A stretch of DNA of 28,571 bases from CAYNRA01 sp964399465. Lineage in GTDB: Bacteria > Bacteroidota > Bacteroidia > Cytophagales > Spirosomataceae. Numbering within the stretch: position 1 is the stretch's first letter; each line of letters opens with the position of its first letter. Positions 1 through 6,936 of this stretch are shown piece by piece. The translations under genes were made by a program, and so were the position numbers. Under the pieces are notes generated by a model, which ran no database searches, was not told where the DNA came from, and saw only the letters and a list, made by a program, of their open reading frames with translations. The DNA is taken from the NCBI GenBank assembly GCA_964399465.1, contig CAYNRA010000035.1:1-28571 (forward strand). Direction: 5' to 3'.

Positions 1-291
1 GCTGAGGATTATATTCACCGAATTGGTCGAACCGCCCGCGCAGATACCACCGGTATTGCCATTACATTCATCAATGAAAAAGATCAATATAAATTGCCAA
101 AAATTGAGCAATTGCTTGGTTATGAAGTTGTTAAGCAATCAATAACTGCAGAGATTGGACTCGGGCCAGCACCCGAATATCGTGCAACAAAAAGACCTAC
201 CAATTCGTCTGCACATGCAAAAGGAAATTCATTCCAGAAACGGAAACCATACCCACCTAAAAAACGAAACGATGAACCAAAAAATCATTGA
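1..291 (+). CDS. DEAD-box RNA helicase, C-terminal end (partial)
   Basis: This is the 3' end of a gene that begins before the window; 96 residues remain. It opens with EDYIHRIGRTARA, the motif VI region (HRIGRTAR) of DEAD-box ATP-dependent RNA helicases, in which the arginines contact ATP in the second RecA-like domain. Then comes the usual end of that domain (GIAITFINEKDQ) and a basic, low-complexity tail rich in Lys, Arg, Pro and Asn, as in RhlE-type helicases, where the tail helps bind RNA. The family is certain. The RhlE subtype is a guess, because the Q motif and DEAD motif lie outside the window. The last 20 bases overlap the start of the next gene, so the two may be translationally linked. 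Confidence 0.9.
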   Translation, partial: AEDYIHRIGRTARADTTGIAITFINEKDQYKLPKIEQLLGYEVVKQSITAEIGLGPAPEYRATKRPTNSSAHAKGNSFQKRKPYPPKKRNDEPKNH

Positions 292-1126
292 TTTGTACGA
301 CGAATACACGCACAAACCACTCAAAAGAGAGGAATTTATGCGTCGATTGGTAGAACTTACAGGAAGTATTGCGGCAGCTTTAACGGTCTTGCCACTGATT
401 GAAATGCCCAGTTCGTATCAACCACTTGTGCCTGCCGATGACCCGAGTCTTGTGGCTACCGAGGTAACTTACCCATCCGGAGATATCACAATGAAAGGCT
501 ATCTTGTGATGCCTAATTCAACGGAAAAACGAGGCGCAGTCATTGTTATTCATGAAAACAGGGGGCTAAATGAACACATTCGGGATGTCGCCCGACGTGT
601 AGCGAAAGCTGGATACATTGCCCTTGCCCCAGACGGTCTTTCGCCGCTTGGTGGAACACCAGCAGACTCCGACATGGCAAGAAGTTTATTTCCCAAACTG
701 GATATGCCCACGACAATCCAGAACTTTGTAAACGCCATTGGTTACTTGCAGTCGTTAAGTGTGAGTAACGGAAAAGTAGGCTGTGTCGGTTTTTGTTGGG
801 GTGGTGCAATGGCAAATAACTTAGCTATTCACGCCGAGAAGCTCGCGTGTGCCGTCGCCTATTATGGTAGACAGCCAGATAACGCCCGTGTAAAAGAGAT
901 TCGAGCAAGGGTGATGCTGCATTATGCAGGATTGGATGAAGGCGTGAATAAGGGTATGGATGGGTATGAAGCGGCCTTGAAAGAAGCGAAGGTTTCGTAC
1001 GAACAATTTATATATGAAGGAGCGCAACATGCCTTCAACAACGATACATCAACCGCGCGATACAACGCAGAAGTAGCCCAGCTGGCATGGAGCAGAACAC
1101 TCCGTTTATTTCAAGAAGTATTATAA
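272..1126 (+). CDS. Dienelactone hydrolase family protein
   Basis: This is an alpha/beta hydrolase of the dienelactone hydrolase family, 284 residues from the ATG at 272. That start gives the typical N-terminus MNQKIIDLYDEYTHKPL; an upstream start at 155 would run inside the helicase gene. The nucleophile elbow GFCWGG holds Cys175, and Asp222 (YAGLDEG) and His253 (GAQHAF) complete the Cys-Asp-His triad. The core carries the family signature VIHENRGLNEHI. Residues about 24-45 (MRRLVELTGSIAAAL and onward) form a hydrophobic, Tat-like segment after two arginines, seen in a subgroup of this family, so export is possible but not certain. Members cleave dienelactones or related esters; the substrate here is unknown. 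A hairpin terminator follows directly. Confidence 0.92.
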   Translation: MNQKIIDLYDEYTHKPLKREEFMRRLVELTGSIAAALTVLPLIEMPSSYQPLVPADDPSLVATEVTYPSGDITMKGYLVMPNSTEKRGAVIVIHENRGLNEHIRDVARRVAKAGYIALAPDGLSPLGGTPADSDMARSLFPKLDMPTTIQNFVNAIGYLQSLSVSNGKVGCVGFCWGGAMANNLAIHAEKLACAVAYYGRQPDNARVKEIRARVMLHYAGLDEGVNKGMDGYEAALKEAKVSYEQFIYEGAQHAFNNDTSTARYNAEVAQLAWSRTLRLFQEVL

Positions 1127-1132
1127 AAAGAG

Positions 1133-1162
1133 AAGCAGCGCATAGCTCATGCGCTGCTTTTT
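1133..1162 (+). terminator. Rho-independent terminator after the dienelactone hydrolase
   Basis: There is a perfect 11-bp stem, AAGCAGCGCAT (1133-1143) pairing with ATGCGCTGCTT (1149-1159), with a 5-base loop AGCTC and a run of five T's at 1158-1162. It lies 6 bases after the hydrolase stop and ends 21 bases before the next start codon on the same strand. Confidence 0.85.
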
Positions 1163-1183
1163 GTTCAAAAAAGCAAATAATTC

Positions 1184-2101
1184 ATGAAAGCATTGGTATT
1201 GGGAGGAGGCTCCCTGAAAGGCGCTTGGCAGGTAGGAGCTATTCAAGCGGTTTTAGAAACTGGTTTTAAGCCAGATATGATATATGGGATTTCCGCAGGA
1301 GCACTCAATGGTTCATTTATGGTGAATGAATCTGGGAAGCAACTCGCTGCTGGTCAAGATATTAACTGGGATTTAATCAATAAAAAACTAATTAATTTTT
1401 GGATGGAGAATATCCGGCAACCTTCGGATATTGGCCATCTACGATCGAAATGGACACTCGGGATTGACACGCTTATGCGTCGCTTTGATGGACTCATCGA
1501 CACCAATCCGTTGCATGAAAAGTTGAAATCGTATATTTCTCCAACACATTTACGGCAAAGTTCCGTTCGTCTCAAAGTCGGTGCGGTGAATGTAAATACG
1601 GGCGAGATGTTTTATGCAACCCCTGCCGAAGAGTTTTTTATGGATTACCTCCGGGCAAGTAGTTCTATCCCGATTATCATGCCGGTGATTCAAATTGGAG
1701 GAGACCACAGAATGGCGTTTTCAGATGGTGGAATGCGGGAGGTTGTACCTTTGAAACAAGCTATTTTAGATGGAGCTACTGAAATCTACGCCATAGCTAC
1801 CCATCCCAAAAAAAGACAACTCAAGCCGTTTAATTACCGCAGTCTCTTTAGTCTAGTTGAAAGAATCAAGGATATCTCTGTGTATCAATTTGAAAACAGC
1901 GATATTGAGTGGGCAGAAAACTACAACGAAAGTCTCGTCGGATTTGGTGGTTTTCATCTGACGAAACGCATTGATTTGACGGTCATTCGTCCGAACGAAC
2001 CTATTCCGATTCAGTTAACGGACTTCAATACAGAGGACATCAAAGAGACAATCAAAGATGGATATACGTTTGCTTATACGCAGTTGAAGGCAAAGAAATA
2101 G
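1184..2101 (+). CDS. Patatin-like phospholipase family protein
   Basis: This is a 305-residue patatin-fold serine acylhydrolase. The N-terminus carries the glycine-rich oxyanion-hole loop LGGGSLKGAWQ (residues about 6-16). Then comes the nucleophile motif GISAG with Ser37, and the catalytic Asp181 sits in SDGG. Together these are the Ser-Asp dyad of bacterial patatins. There is no signal peptide, so the protein is probably cytoplasmic or loosely membrane-associated, acting on phospholipids or other acyl esters; the substrate cannot be told. The C-terminal half (residues about 200-305) is a less conserved alpha/beta region. The start is fixed by MKALVLGGGS, the usual position of the motif at the very N-terminus. 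The gene follows a terminator closely, so it needs its own promoter within about 20-60 bases. Confidence 0.9.
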   Translation: MKALVLGGGSLKGAWQVGAIQAVLETGFKPDMIYGISAGALNGSFMVNESGKQLAAGQDINWDLINKKLINFWMENIRQPSDIGHLRSKWTLGIDTLMRRFDGLIDTNPLHEKLKSYISPTHLRQSSVRLKVGAVNVNTGEMFYATPAEEFFMDYLRASSSIPIIMPVIQIGGDHRMAFSDGGMREVVPLKQAILDGATEIYAIATHPKKRQLKPFNYRSLFSLVERIKDISVYQFENSDIEWAENYNESLVGFGGFHLTKRIDLTVIRPNEPIPIQLTDFNTEDIKETIKDGYTFAYTQLKAKK

Positions 2102-2386
2102 GTTTAAAGCGATTGGGATTGTGACAATGTGTTCCTATGCTAACCACTTAAATAAGCTTAGCTTCCTTTTGATAAGGTTACATAAATGATTACCTCCAAC
2201 ACAATTTAGGTAAATTAGTAGAGATAAAAGTGGAATATATTTATCTGGAATAGACGAAAAGGGACATAAAATTGCTAAATTTCATAGATACCGTTCATTT
2301 TTATCTATTCTGATGAATAAGACAAATAGCTACTTTACGCGTTGTGTTGTAACTTTATCTTTTCATCAACAAGCAATCATTTGATT
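2102..2386. other. Intergenic region without a recognisable gene
   Basis: This 285-base AT-rich stretch separates the patatin gene from mutB. I see no start-to-stop frame with family resemblance, no strong hairpin with a T run, and no exact TAnnTTTG box. It probably holds the mutB promoter. Confidence 0.5.
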
Positions 2387-4564
2387 ATGAAACCGGATTT
2401 TGCTTCTATTCCTTTATTTGGTCAGGTGAATGAAGAAAAGACCAACGAGACAGTCCAATCTAGGTCGTCAATTCGAACAGCGGAAGGAATTTCAATCAAG
2501 CCAAGATTTACCAAAGAAGACCTAGCAGATGCAAAACATCTTGGTTTTACAGCTGGTATAGCACCTTTTCTTCGTGGGCCTTACAGTACTATGTACGTGA
2601 AACGCCCTTGGACAATTCGGCAATATGCGGGATTTTCCACAGCGGAAGAGTCCAACGCTTTTTACAGACGTAATTTAGCTGCTGGACAAAAAGGACTTTC
2701 CGTTGCTTTTGACTTAGCCACGCATCGGGGCTATGATTCAGACCATCCACGGGTAGTTGGTGACGTCGGAAAAGCCGGCGTAGCTATTGATACAGTGGAA
2801 GATATGAAAATTTTATTTGACCAAATCCCCTTGGATCAAATGTCTGTATCCATGACCATGAATGGAGCGGTTTTGCCCATCATGGCTTTTTTTATTGTCG
2901 CAGGAGAAGAACAAGGCGTACCTTCACAAAAGTTGACAGGTACCATTCAAAATGATATTTTAAAGGAGTTTATGGTTCGGAATACCTACATTTATCCGCC
3001 TGCTCCATCCATGCGTATTATTGGCGATATTTTCGAATATACGTCCCGAAATATGCCTAAATTTAATTCTATTTCCATTTCTGGCTACCACATGCACGAA
3101 GCAGGTGCACCAGCTCACATTGAGCTCGCCTATACGCTTGCTGATGGACTTGAATACCTCAGGACAGGTATTGCGGCTGGCATGGAAATTGATGCATTTG
3201 CGCCTCGGCTTTCTTTCTTTTGGGGAATTGGAATGAACCACTTCATGGAAATTGCTAAGATGCGTGCAGCGCGTGTTCTATGGGCAAAAATTGTGAATCA
3301 ATTCCACCCCAAAGATGAAAAATCACTCGCGCTCCGGACACATTCCCAGACATCCGGTTGGTCGCTTACAGAGCAAGACCCATTCAATAACGTAGCCCGA
3401 ACTTGTATTGAAGCTATGGCTGCGGCGTTGGGGCATACGCAATCTTTGCACACCAACTCATTGGATGAAGCCATCGCACTTCCAACAGATTTTTCAGCTC
3501 GTATCGCTCGAAATACCCAATTATATCTCCAACACGAAACAGAAATTTGCCGTGTCGTAGATCCTTGGGGTGGGTCGTACTATGTGGAATACCTGACGAA
3601 AGAGTTGATGGAAAAAGCGTGGGCGCTCATCGAAGAAGTAGAGGAATTAGGAGGCATGACGAAAGCGATTGAAGCGGGTGTTCCGAAAATGAGAATTGAA
3701 GAAGCAGCAGCCCGAAAACAAGCTCGAATTGATGCCGGTAGAGATGTAATTGTAGGGGTAAATAAGTACCAAACTACAGAAGAAACGTCGATTGAATTAT
3801 TGGAAGTAGATAACCAAGAAGTGCGTATCAAGCAGATGGAACGTCTAGCTTCTATCAAGGCATCTAGAAATGAGGATGCTGTAAAAGTAGCTTTGGAAGC
3901 CTTGACAGCAGGCACAACCAATGGCGCAAACTTATTGGAATTAGCTGTGCAAGCAGCTCGTGTTCGTGCAACGTTAGGTGAAATTTCGGACGCTTTAGAA
4001 GTAACTTTTGGTAGACACCAAGCTATAATTCGTTCTATATCAGGTATTTACCAAGCTGAGGTATCAGACGATGAAAACTTCCAATTGGCTAAGGCGTTGG
4101 CAGATGAATTTGCACGTCTGGAAGGGCGAAGACCCCGGATTATGGTAGCTAAAATGGGACAAGATGGTCATGACAGAGGAGCAAAAGTAATCGCAACGAG
4201 TTTTGCAGATGTAGGGTTTGACGTGGATATTGGTCCGCTTTTCCAAACACCCGAAGAAACAGCACGTCAAGCCGCAGAAAATGATGTCCATATTGTAGGT
4301 GCTTCTAGCTTGGCAGCGGGACATAAAACATTGGTTCCACAATTGATCCAGGAACTTAAGGAGCTTGGTCGTGAAGATATCATCGTTATTGCAGGTGGGG
4401 TTATTCCACCAAAAGATTATCAATATTTGTACGATGCAGGCGTAAAAGGTGTGTTTGGTCCAGGTACTGTCATTGCCATTGCAGCACAAAAAATTCTCAT
4501 AGAATTAATGCCCGATTTAGCAGATTTTGCAAAAAAGTGGAGAAATAAATCCAATTTAGTCTAA
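2387..4564 (+). CDS. mutB: Methylmalonyl-CoA mutase, large (catalytic) subunit
   Basis: This is an adenosylcobalamin-dependent enzyme of 725 residues that interconverts methylmalonyl-CoA and succinyl-CoA in propionate metabolism. The N-terminal TIM barrel carries the signature block RPWTIRQYAGFSTAEES and FDLATHRGYDSDHP, with the active-site Tyr234-His235 pair (GYHMHEAG). The C-terminal cobalamin-binding domain has DGHDRG, with the lower axial ligand His595, followed by GASSLAAGH and GGVIPPKDY. It is therefore the active large chain and not the small one, which lacks a working B12 site. The ATG at 2387 gives the usual N-terminus MKPDFASIPLFG; a TTG at 2342 would add an unlikely Cys-rich extension. 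The small subunit gene is not next to it, unlike the usual mutA-mutB pair, and must be elsewhere if present. A terminator follows. Confidence 0.97.
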   Translation: MKPDFASIPLFGQVNEEKTNETVQSRSSIRTAEGISIKPRFTKEDLADAKHLGFTAGIAPFLRGPYSTMYVKRPWTIRQYAGFSTAEESNAFYRRNLAAGQKGLSVAFDLATHRGYDSDHPRVVGDVGKAGVAIDTVEDMKILFDQIPLDQMSVSMTMNGAVLPIMAFFIVAGEEQGVPSQKLTGTIQNDILKEFMVRNTYIYPPAPSMRIIGDIFEYTSRNMPKFNSISISGYHMHEAGAPAHIELAYTLADGLEYLRTGIAAGMEIDAFAPRLSFFWGIGMNHFMEIAKMRAARVLWAKIVNQFHPKDEKSLALRTHSQTSGWSLTEQDPFNNVARTCIEAMAAALGHTQSLHTNSLDEAIALPTDFSARIARNTQLYLQHETEICRVVDPWGGSYYVEYLTKELMEKAWALIEEVEELGGMTKAIEAGVPKMRIEEAAARKQARIDAGRDVIVGVNKYQTTEETSIELLEVDNQEVRIKQMERLASIKASRNEDAVKVALEALTAGTTNGANLLELAVQAARVRATLGEISDALEVTFGRHQAIIRSISGIYQAEVSDDENFQLAKALADEFARLEGRRPRIMVAKMGQDGHDRGAKVIATSFADVGFDVDIGPLFQTPEETARQAAENDVHIVGASSLAAGHKTLVPQLIQELKELGREDIIVIAGGVIPPKDYQYLYDAGVKGVFGPGTVIAIAAQKILIELMPDLADFAKKWRNKSNLV

Positions 4565-4583
4565 ATATATTTTTTTGAGTACG

Positions 4584-4632
4584 GGGTGAATTTGTCAAGA
4601 ACTAGGTATTTTTGACAAATTCACCCTATTTT
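4584..4632 (+). terminator. Terminator after mutB, merged with the next gene's leader
   Basis: There is a perfect 15-bp stem, GGGTGAATTTGTCAA (4584-4598) pairing with TTGACAAATTCACCC (4612-4626), with a 13-base loop and then TATTTTT. The T run ends immediately before the ATG at 4634, so the hairpin fills the whole space in front of the next gene. Confidence 0.88.
4607..4614 (+). promoter_or_regulatory. Candidate Bacteroidota -7 element inside the mutB terminator
   Basis: TATTTTTG matches TAnnTTTG exactly and spans the loop and the first bases of the right arm of the terminator hairpin. Transcription would start near 4619-4621 and give a leader of about 14 bases before the ATG at 4634. No TTG lies at the usual 17-23-base spacing upstream, and the region is AT-rich, so a chance match is possible. 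Confidence 0.4.
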
Positions 4633-4633
4633 T

Positions 4634-5491
4634 ATGAAAAAAAGTCTATTCATTGTTTCAATCTGCTTTATGAGCAGTTTTCTTCCAACATGGGCGCAGG
4701 AAAAGTTGCGCGTTATGACGTTCAATATTCGTTTGGAAACCACAAGTGATGGGATTAATCAGTGGCAAAATCGAAAAGAATATGTGGCAAGTACCATTGC
4801 ATTTCATGAAGTTGCGCTTTGTGGGCTTCAAGAAGCGTTCATTGGGCAAATCAAGGACTTACAGACACAATTACCCTCGTACGAATTTGTAGGGAAGGGG
4901 CGAGACGATGGCGACCAAAAGGGAGAATTTTCATGTATTCTATACGACAAACAAAAAATAAATATTTTAAAGTCTGGTACATTTTGGTTGAGCGAAACCC
5001 CTGAAAAACCAGGTTTTGGTTGGGATGCCAAGCACAATCGGGTCGTAACTTGGGCGTATTGCCAAGAGAAACAAACAAAGAAAAAGTTCTATGTTTTTAA
5101 TACGCATTTTGACCACCAAGGCGTAGTGGCTAGACGAGAGAGTGCACATTTATTGAAACAAAAAGTGCAGGAAATAGCAGGTAAAAATCCAGCAATTGTA
5201 ATGGGAGATTTCAATGCGGAAATAACGCAGGAACCAATGGCCATTCTGACGAAGAAAACAGAAAAAGAAGTCCATTTAATAGATACAAAAGCAATCTCTG
5301 AGACACTACATTTTGGCCCAAATGGTACGTTTACGGGGTTTCAGCAAGCAGAATTATCTGAGAATGCGATAGACCACATCTTGGTTACGCCAACTTGGAA
5401 AGTAAAGAAACATGCCGCATTTTCACATACATGGAAGGGGCGATATGCATCTGATCACTTTGCTGTTTATGTAGAGCTTTTACTTTATTAA
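4634..5491 (+). CDS. Secreted endonuclease/exonuclease/phosphatase family protein
   Basis: This is a 285-residue metal-dependent phosphoesterase of the EEP (DNase I/exonuclease III-like) superfamily. A signal peptide (residues 1-21, ending TWAQ) shows export. The fold's motifs are in order: Asn31 in MTFNIRLE, Glu67 in GLQEA (metal ligand), GDFNAE with Asp192 and Asn194, DHILV, and the terminal SDHFAV with catalytic His275. Short exported relatives in Bacteroidota are often called endonuclease or sphingomyelinase-like, and the substrate (phosphate ester, nucleic acid or lipid head group) cannot be decided here. The start codon follows directly on the mutB terminator, so the transcript leader must be very short. 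The stop overlaps the stop of the small convergent gene by 3 bases. Confidence 0.9.
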   Translation: MKKSLFIVSICFMSSFLPTWAQEKLRVMTFNIRLETTSDGINQWQNRKEYVASTIAFHEVALCGLQEAFIGQIKDLQTQLPSYEFVGKGRDDGDQKGEFSCILYDKQKINILKSGTFWLSETPEKPGFGWDAKHNRVVTWAYCQEKQTKKKFYVFNTHFDHQGVVARRESAHLLKQKVQEIAGKNPAIVMGDFNAEITQEPMAILTKKTEKEVHLIDTKAISETLHFGPNGTFTGFQQAELSENAIDHILVTPTWKVKKHAAFSHTWKGRYASDHFAVYVELLLY

Positions 5492-5628
5492 AAGGCACGT
5501 TCAAGCTGTTTTTTCTTGTTCCAAGGTGCGGTTGTATGTCTGCTCATATCATATAAAAAGAAGAGGACGAGCGCTAAAAAAAGGATAAAGATAATCTTGA
5601 ATAGGTTGCGGTTTTTATTATTTTCCAT
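5488..5628 (-). CDS. 46-residue single-pass membrane protein, unknown function
   Basis: This small gene reads from an ATG at 5626-5628 to a TAA at 5488-5490. The product begins MENNKNRNLFK, continues with one hydrophobic helix (IIFILFLALVLFFLY, residues about 12-26) and ends in a charged tail, MSRHTTAPWNKKKQLERAF. A short polar N-terminus, one membrane span and a basic C-terminal tail rich in Lys and Arg give a believable small membrane protein. From memory, short proteins ending in a TAPWNKKK-like tail occur in other Bacteroidota, but I could not check this. It overlaps the stop codon of the EEP gene. The sixA terminator lies between it and sixA, so it would have its own promoter or depend on read-through. 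The function is unknown. Confidence 0.65.
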   Translation of the reverse strand: MENNKNRNLFKIIFILFLALVLFFLYDMSRHTTAPWNKKKQLERAF

Positions 5629-5644
5629 AGGTAATAGGAGAAGT

Positions 5645-5685
5645 TAAAATAAAAAGGCGCATTTGCTATAAAACAAATACGCCTT
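5645..5685 (-). terminator. Terminator of the sixA gene
   Basis: Read on the minus strand, the hairpin pairs AAGGCG and CGCCTT plus an inner ATTTG/CAAAT, with one mismatch between them (5654-5665 and 5674-5685). It is followed by TTTTTATTTT. It sits 37 bases after the sixA stop and ahead of the 46-residue gene. Confidence 0.75.
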
Positions 5686-5721
5686 CTGAACATCAAAACA
5701 GGTAAAATGGTTTGATGAATG

Positions 5722-6231
5722 TTATAGGGTATTCGTTGCAGAGAGTGACTCGTAAGCAACAAATGTGCACGTATTTTCAGAAATTTCAGCCCATTGTAAT
5801 TCTGATGGAATAGAAATGACAAGGACTGAGGCGGTTTCCATTGAGAAACCTAAGGCATGTTTGGTTAGGTACTCACCAAAAAAGGTGATGTCCGGGTTGT
5901 GACCTACAATCATGGCAGATTGAACGGTACTGGGGATACTGTTGAGCGCACTCAAGTAGCCTCTTGGGCCTCCTCCGTATAGATTTTCATTGGTAGAGAT
6001 ACCTTCCACCTCAAACCGGAGCTGTTCAGCAATGATTTTGGCAGTTTCAAAAGCTCTTACGGCTGGACTAGAGACAATGTAGTCCACTTTCACTGCTGCA
6101 TCTTTGAGTTGTTTACCCATGCGTGCAGCTTCCATAATCCCCTTTGAAATTAGTTCTCTATCAATGTCACGAAACATGGCGCCGCCATCTTCAGCTACTC
6201 CGTGGCGTACTAAGTACAGGTTTTTTGACAT
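5722..6231 (-). CDS. sixA: Phosphohistidine phosphatase SixA family
   Basis: This is a 169-residue histidine phosphatase. The N-terminal strand carries LVRHG, with Arg9 and the phosphate-accepting His10. Later come the conserved arginine stretch SSPAVRAFETAKII and the second catalytic histidine in MIVGHNPD. Length and motif order fit the SixA subgroup, which removes phosphate from histidine phosphotransfer domains or acts on other small phosphorylated targets, rather than the larger phosphoglycerate mutases. There is no signal peptide, so it is cytoplasmic. It stands alone on the minus strand between two plus-strand genes, ends at its own terminator, and shows nothing truncated. The physiological substrate here is unknown. 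Confidence 0.92.
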   Translation of the reverse strand: MSKNLYLVRHGVAEDGGAMFRDIDRELISKGIMEAARMGKQLKDAAVKVDYIVSSPAVRAFETAKIIAEQLRFEVEGISTNENLYGGGPRGYLSALNSIPSTVQSAMIVGHNPDITFFGEYLTKHALGFSMETASVLVISIPSELQWAEISENTCTFVAYESLSATNTL

Positions 6232-6305
6232 AGTTTTAAAGTTAGATTGGCTGGCAAGTTACTAAGTTTTTCTCGTTGTCGAAAAATAAAAATGGGGAAT
6301 AAAAT

Positions 6306-6313
6306 CAAAAATA
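6306..6313 (-). promoter_or_regulatory. Candidate -7 element upstream of sixA
   Basis: On the minus strand this reads TATTTTTG, an exact TAnnTTTG match about 75 bases upstream of the sixA start. No TTG lies at the right spacing, and the surroundings are AT-rich. Confidence 0.35.
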
Positions 6314-6445
6314 TAACCAGTAAATTACACTAAACTGAAATAGAGTTTAAACAGTGTCCGATGTGCTTAAACATAGACTTAATATAAATTAGCATACGAC
6401 TATCAAAAACTGGGTATGTTAAGTGTAAAGGCTTTTATTTATCAC

Positions 6446-6453
6446 TACCTTTG
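6446..6453 (+). promoter_or_regulatory. Candidate -7 element of the metal efflux operon
   Basis: TACCTTTG matches TAnnTTTG exactly and lies 10 bases before the ATG at 6464. A start near 6459 would leave the first gene of the operon almost leaderless. No clear -33 TTG is present. Confidence 0.5.
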
Positions 6454-6463
6454 GTGCGTATAT

Positions 6464-6856
6464 ATGAAAAGATTTGTCCTTTATAGCATTCTGTTTTTGT
6501 TTGGCTTAGAAAGTATTTTGCCAAATTCCGCTGGATTCTCTGAATCTATGAGGCTAGGGGAGCTATATACCCACTATGAATTGCATCAAAAAACGTGTAA
6601 GTCTCCACTTTCACTCGTAGACTTTATGTGGATGCACTATGCTGCCGAGTCCAAACATCGAAATGAACATTCGCATAGTAAGCTTCCTTCTGTTCACAAT
6701 ACTTCTTCTTTTTTTAGTATAATTCAAAACAAGGAAGTACTCTGTGTACCCAAATTTGCAGAAATTATCGGTAATGCGACGAAGGTAATTGTGTTGTATG
6801 AGGCAACCTACTTATTTGCTTTTTCTGTCGATTTATTTACTCCTCCCCGACTATAA
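6464..6856 (+). CDS. Small exported His-containing protein heading the efflux operon
   Basis: This 130-residue protein starts at the ATG at 6464 (MKRFVLYSILFLFGLES), which gives a signal peptide-like N-terminus; a longer reading from 6416 has no such property. The mature part contains LGELYTHYELHQKTCKSPLS, then DFMWMHYA and a histidine cluster HRNEHSHSKLPSVH. This layout (an aspartate-phenylalanine segment followed by an H-rich stretch ending in LP) recalls small proteins found ahead of CusA/CzcA pump genes in many Bacteroidota. A role as a periplasmic metal-binding or sensing partner of the pump is inferred from the histidines and the gene order, not demonstrated. The C-terminal 30 residues are hydrophobic. 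The pump gene begins 80 bases downstream, with no terminator between. Confidence 0.75.
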   Translation: MKRFVLYSILFLFGLESILPNSAGFSESMRLGELYTHYELHQKTCKSPLSLVDFMWMHYAAESKHRNEHSHSKLPSVHNTSSFFSIIQNKEVLCVPKFAEIIGNATKVIVLYEATYLFAFSVDLFTPPRL

Positions 6857-6936
6857 TCCAATAAAAATCCTTTTCTGTGACTGCCGGAAGAATATTCTTT
6901 CGGAGTCTATTTCCTTATGATTTAATTGGTTTAACT

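Noticed and set aside
155..271. Longer N-terminus for the dienelactone hydrolase from 155
   Set aside because: It would overlap the helicase gene by 137 bases and adds residues without family match. The ATG at 272 gives the usual start.
2233..2384. Open stretch reading GIDEKGHKIAKFHRYRS in front of mutB
   Set aside because: It has no start codon in a fitting place and no recognisable family. I looked for a transposase remnant and saw no inverted repeats.
4064..4489. Minus-strand 141-codon frame inside mutB
   Set aside because: It lies fully antisense to a well-conserved coding region, and its product is Cys-rich with no family features. It is a shadow frame.
6877..6936. GTG start 20 codons before the RND pump
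   Set aside because: The ATG at 6937 gives MFQKLIEFVLKSK, the standard beginning just before the first membrane helix.
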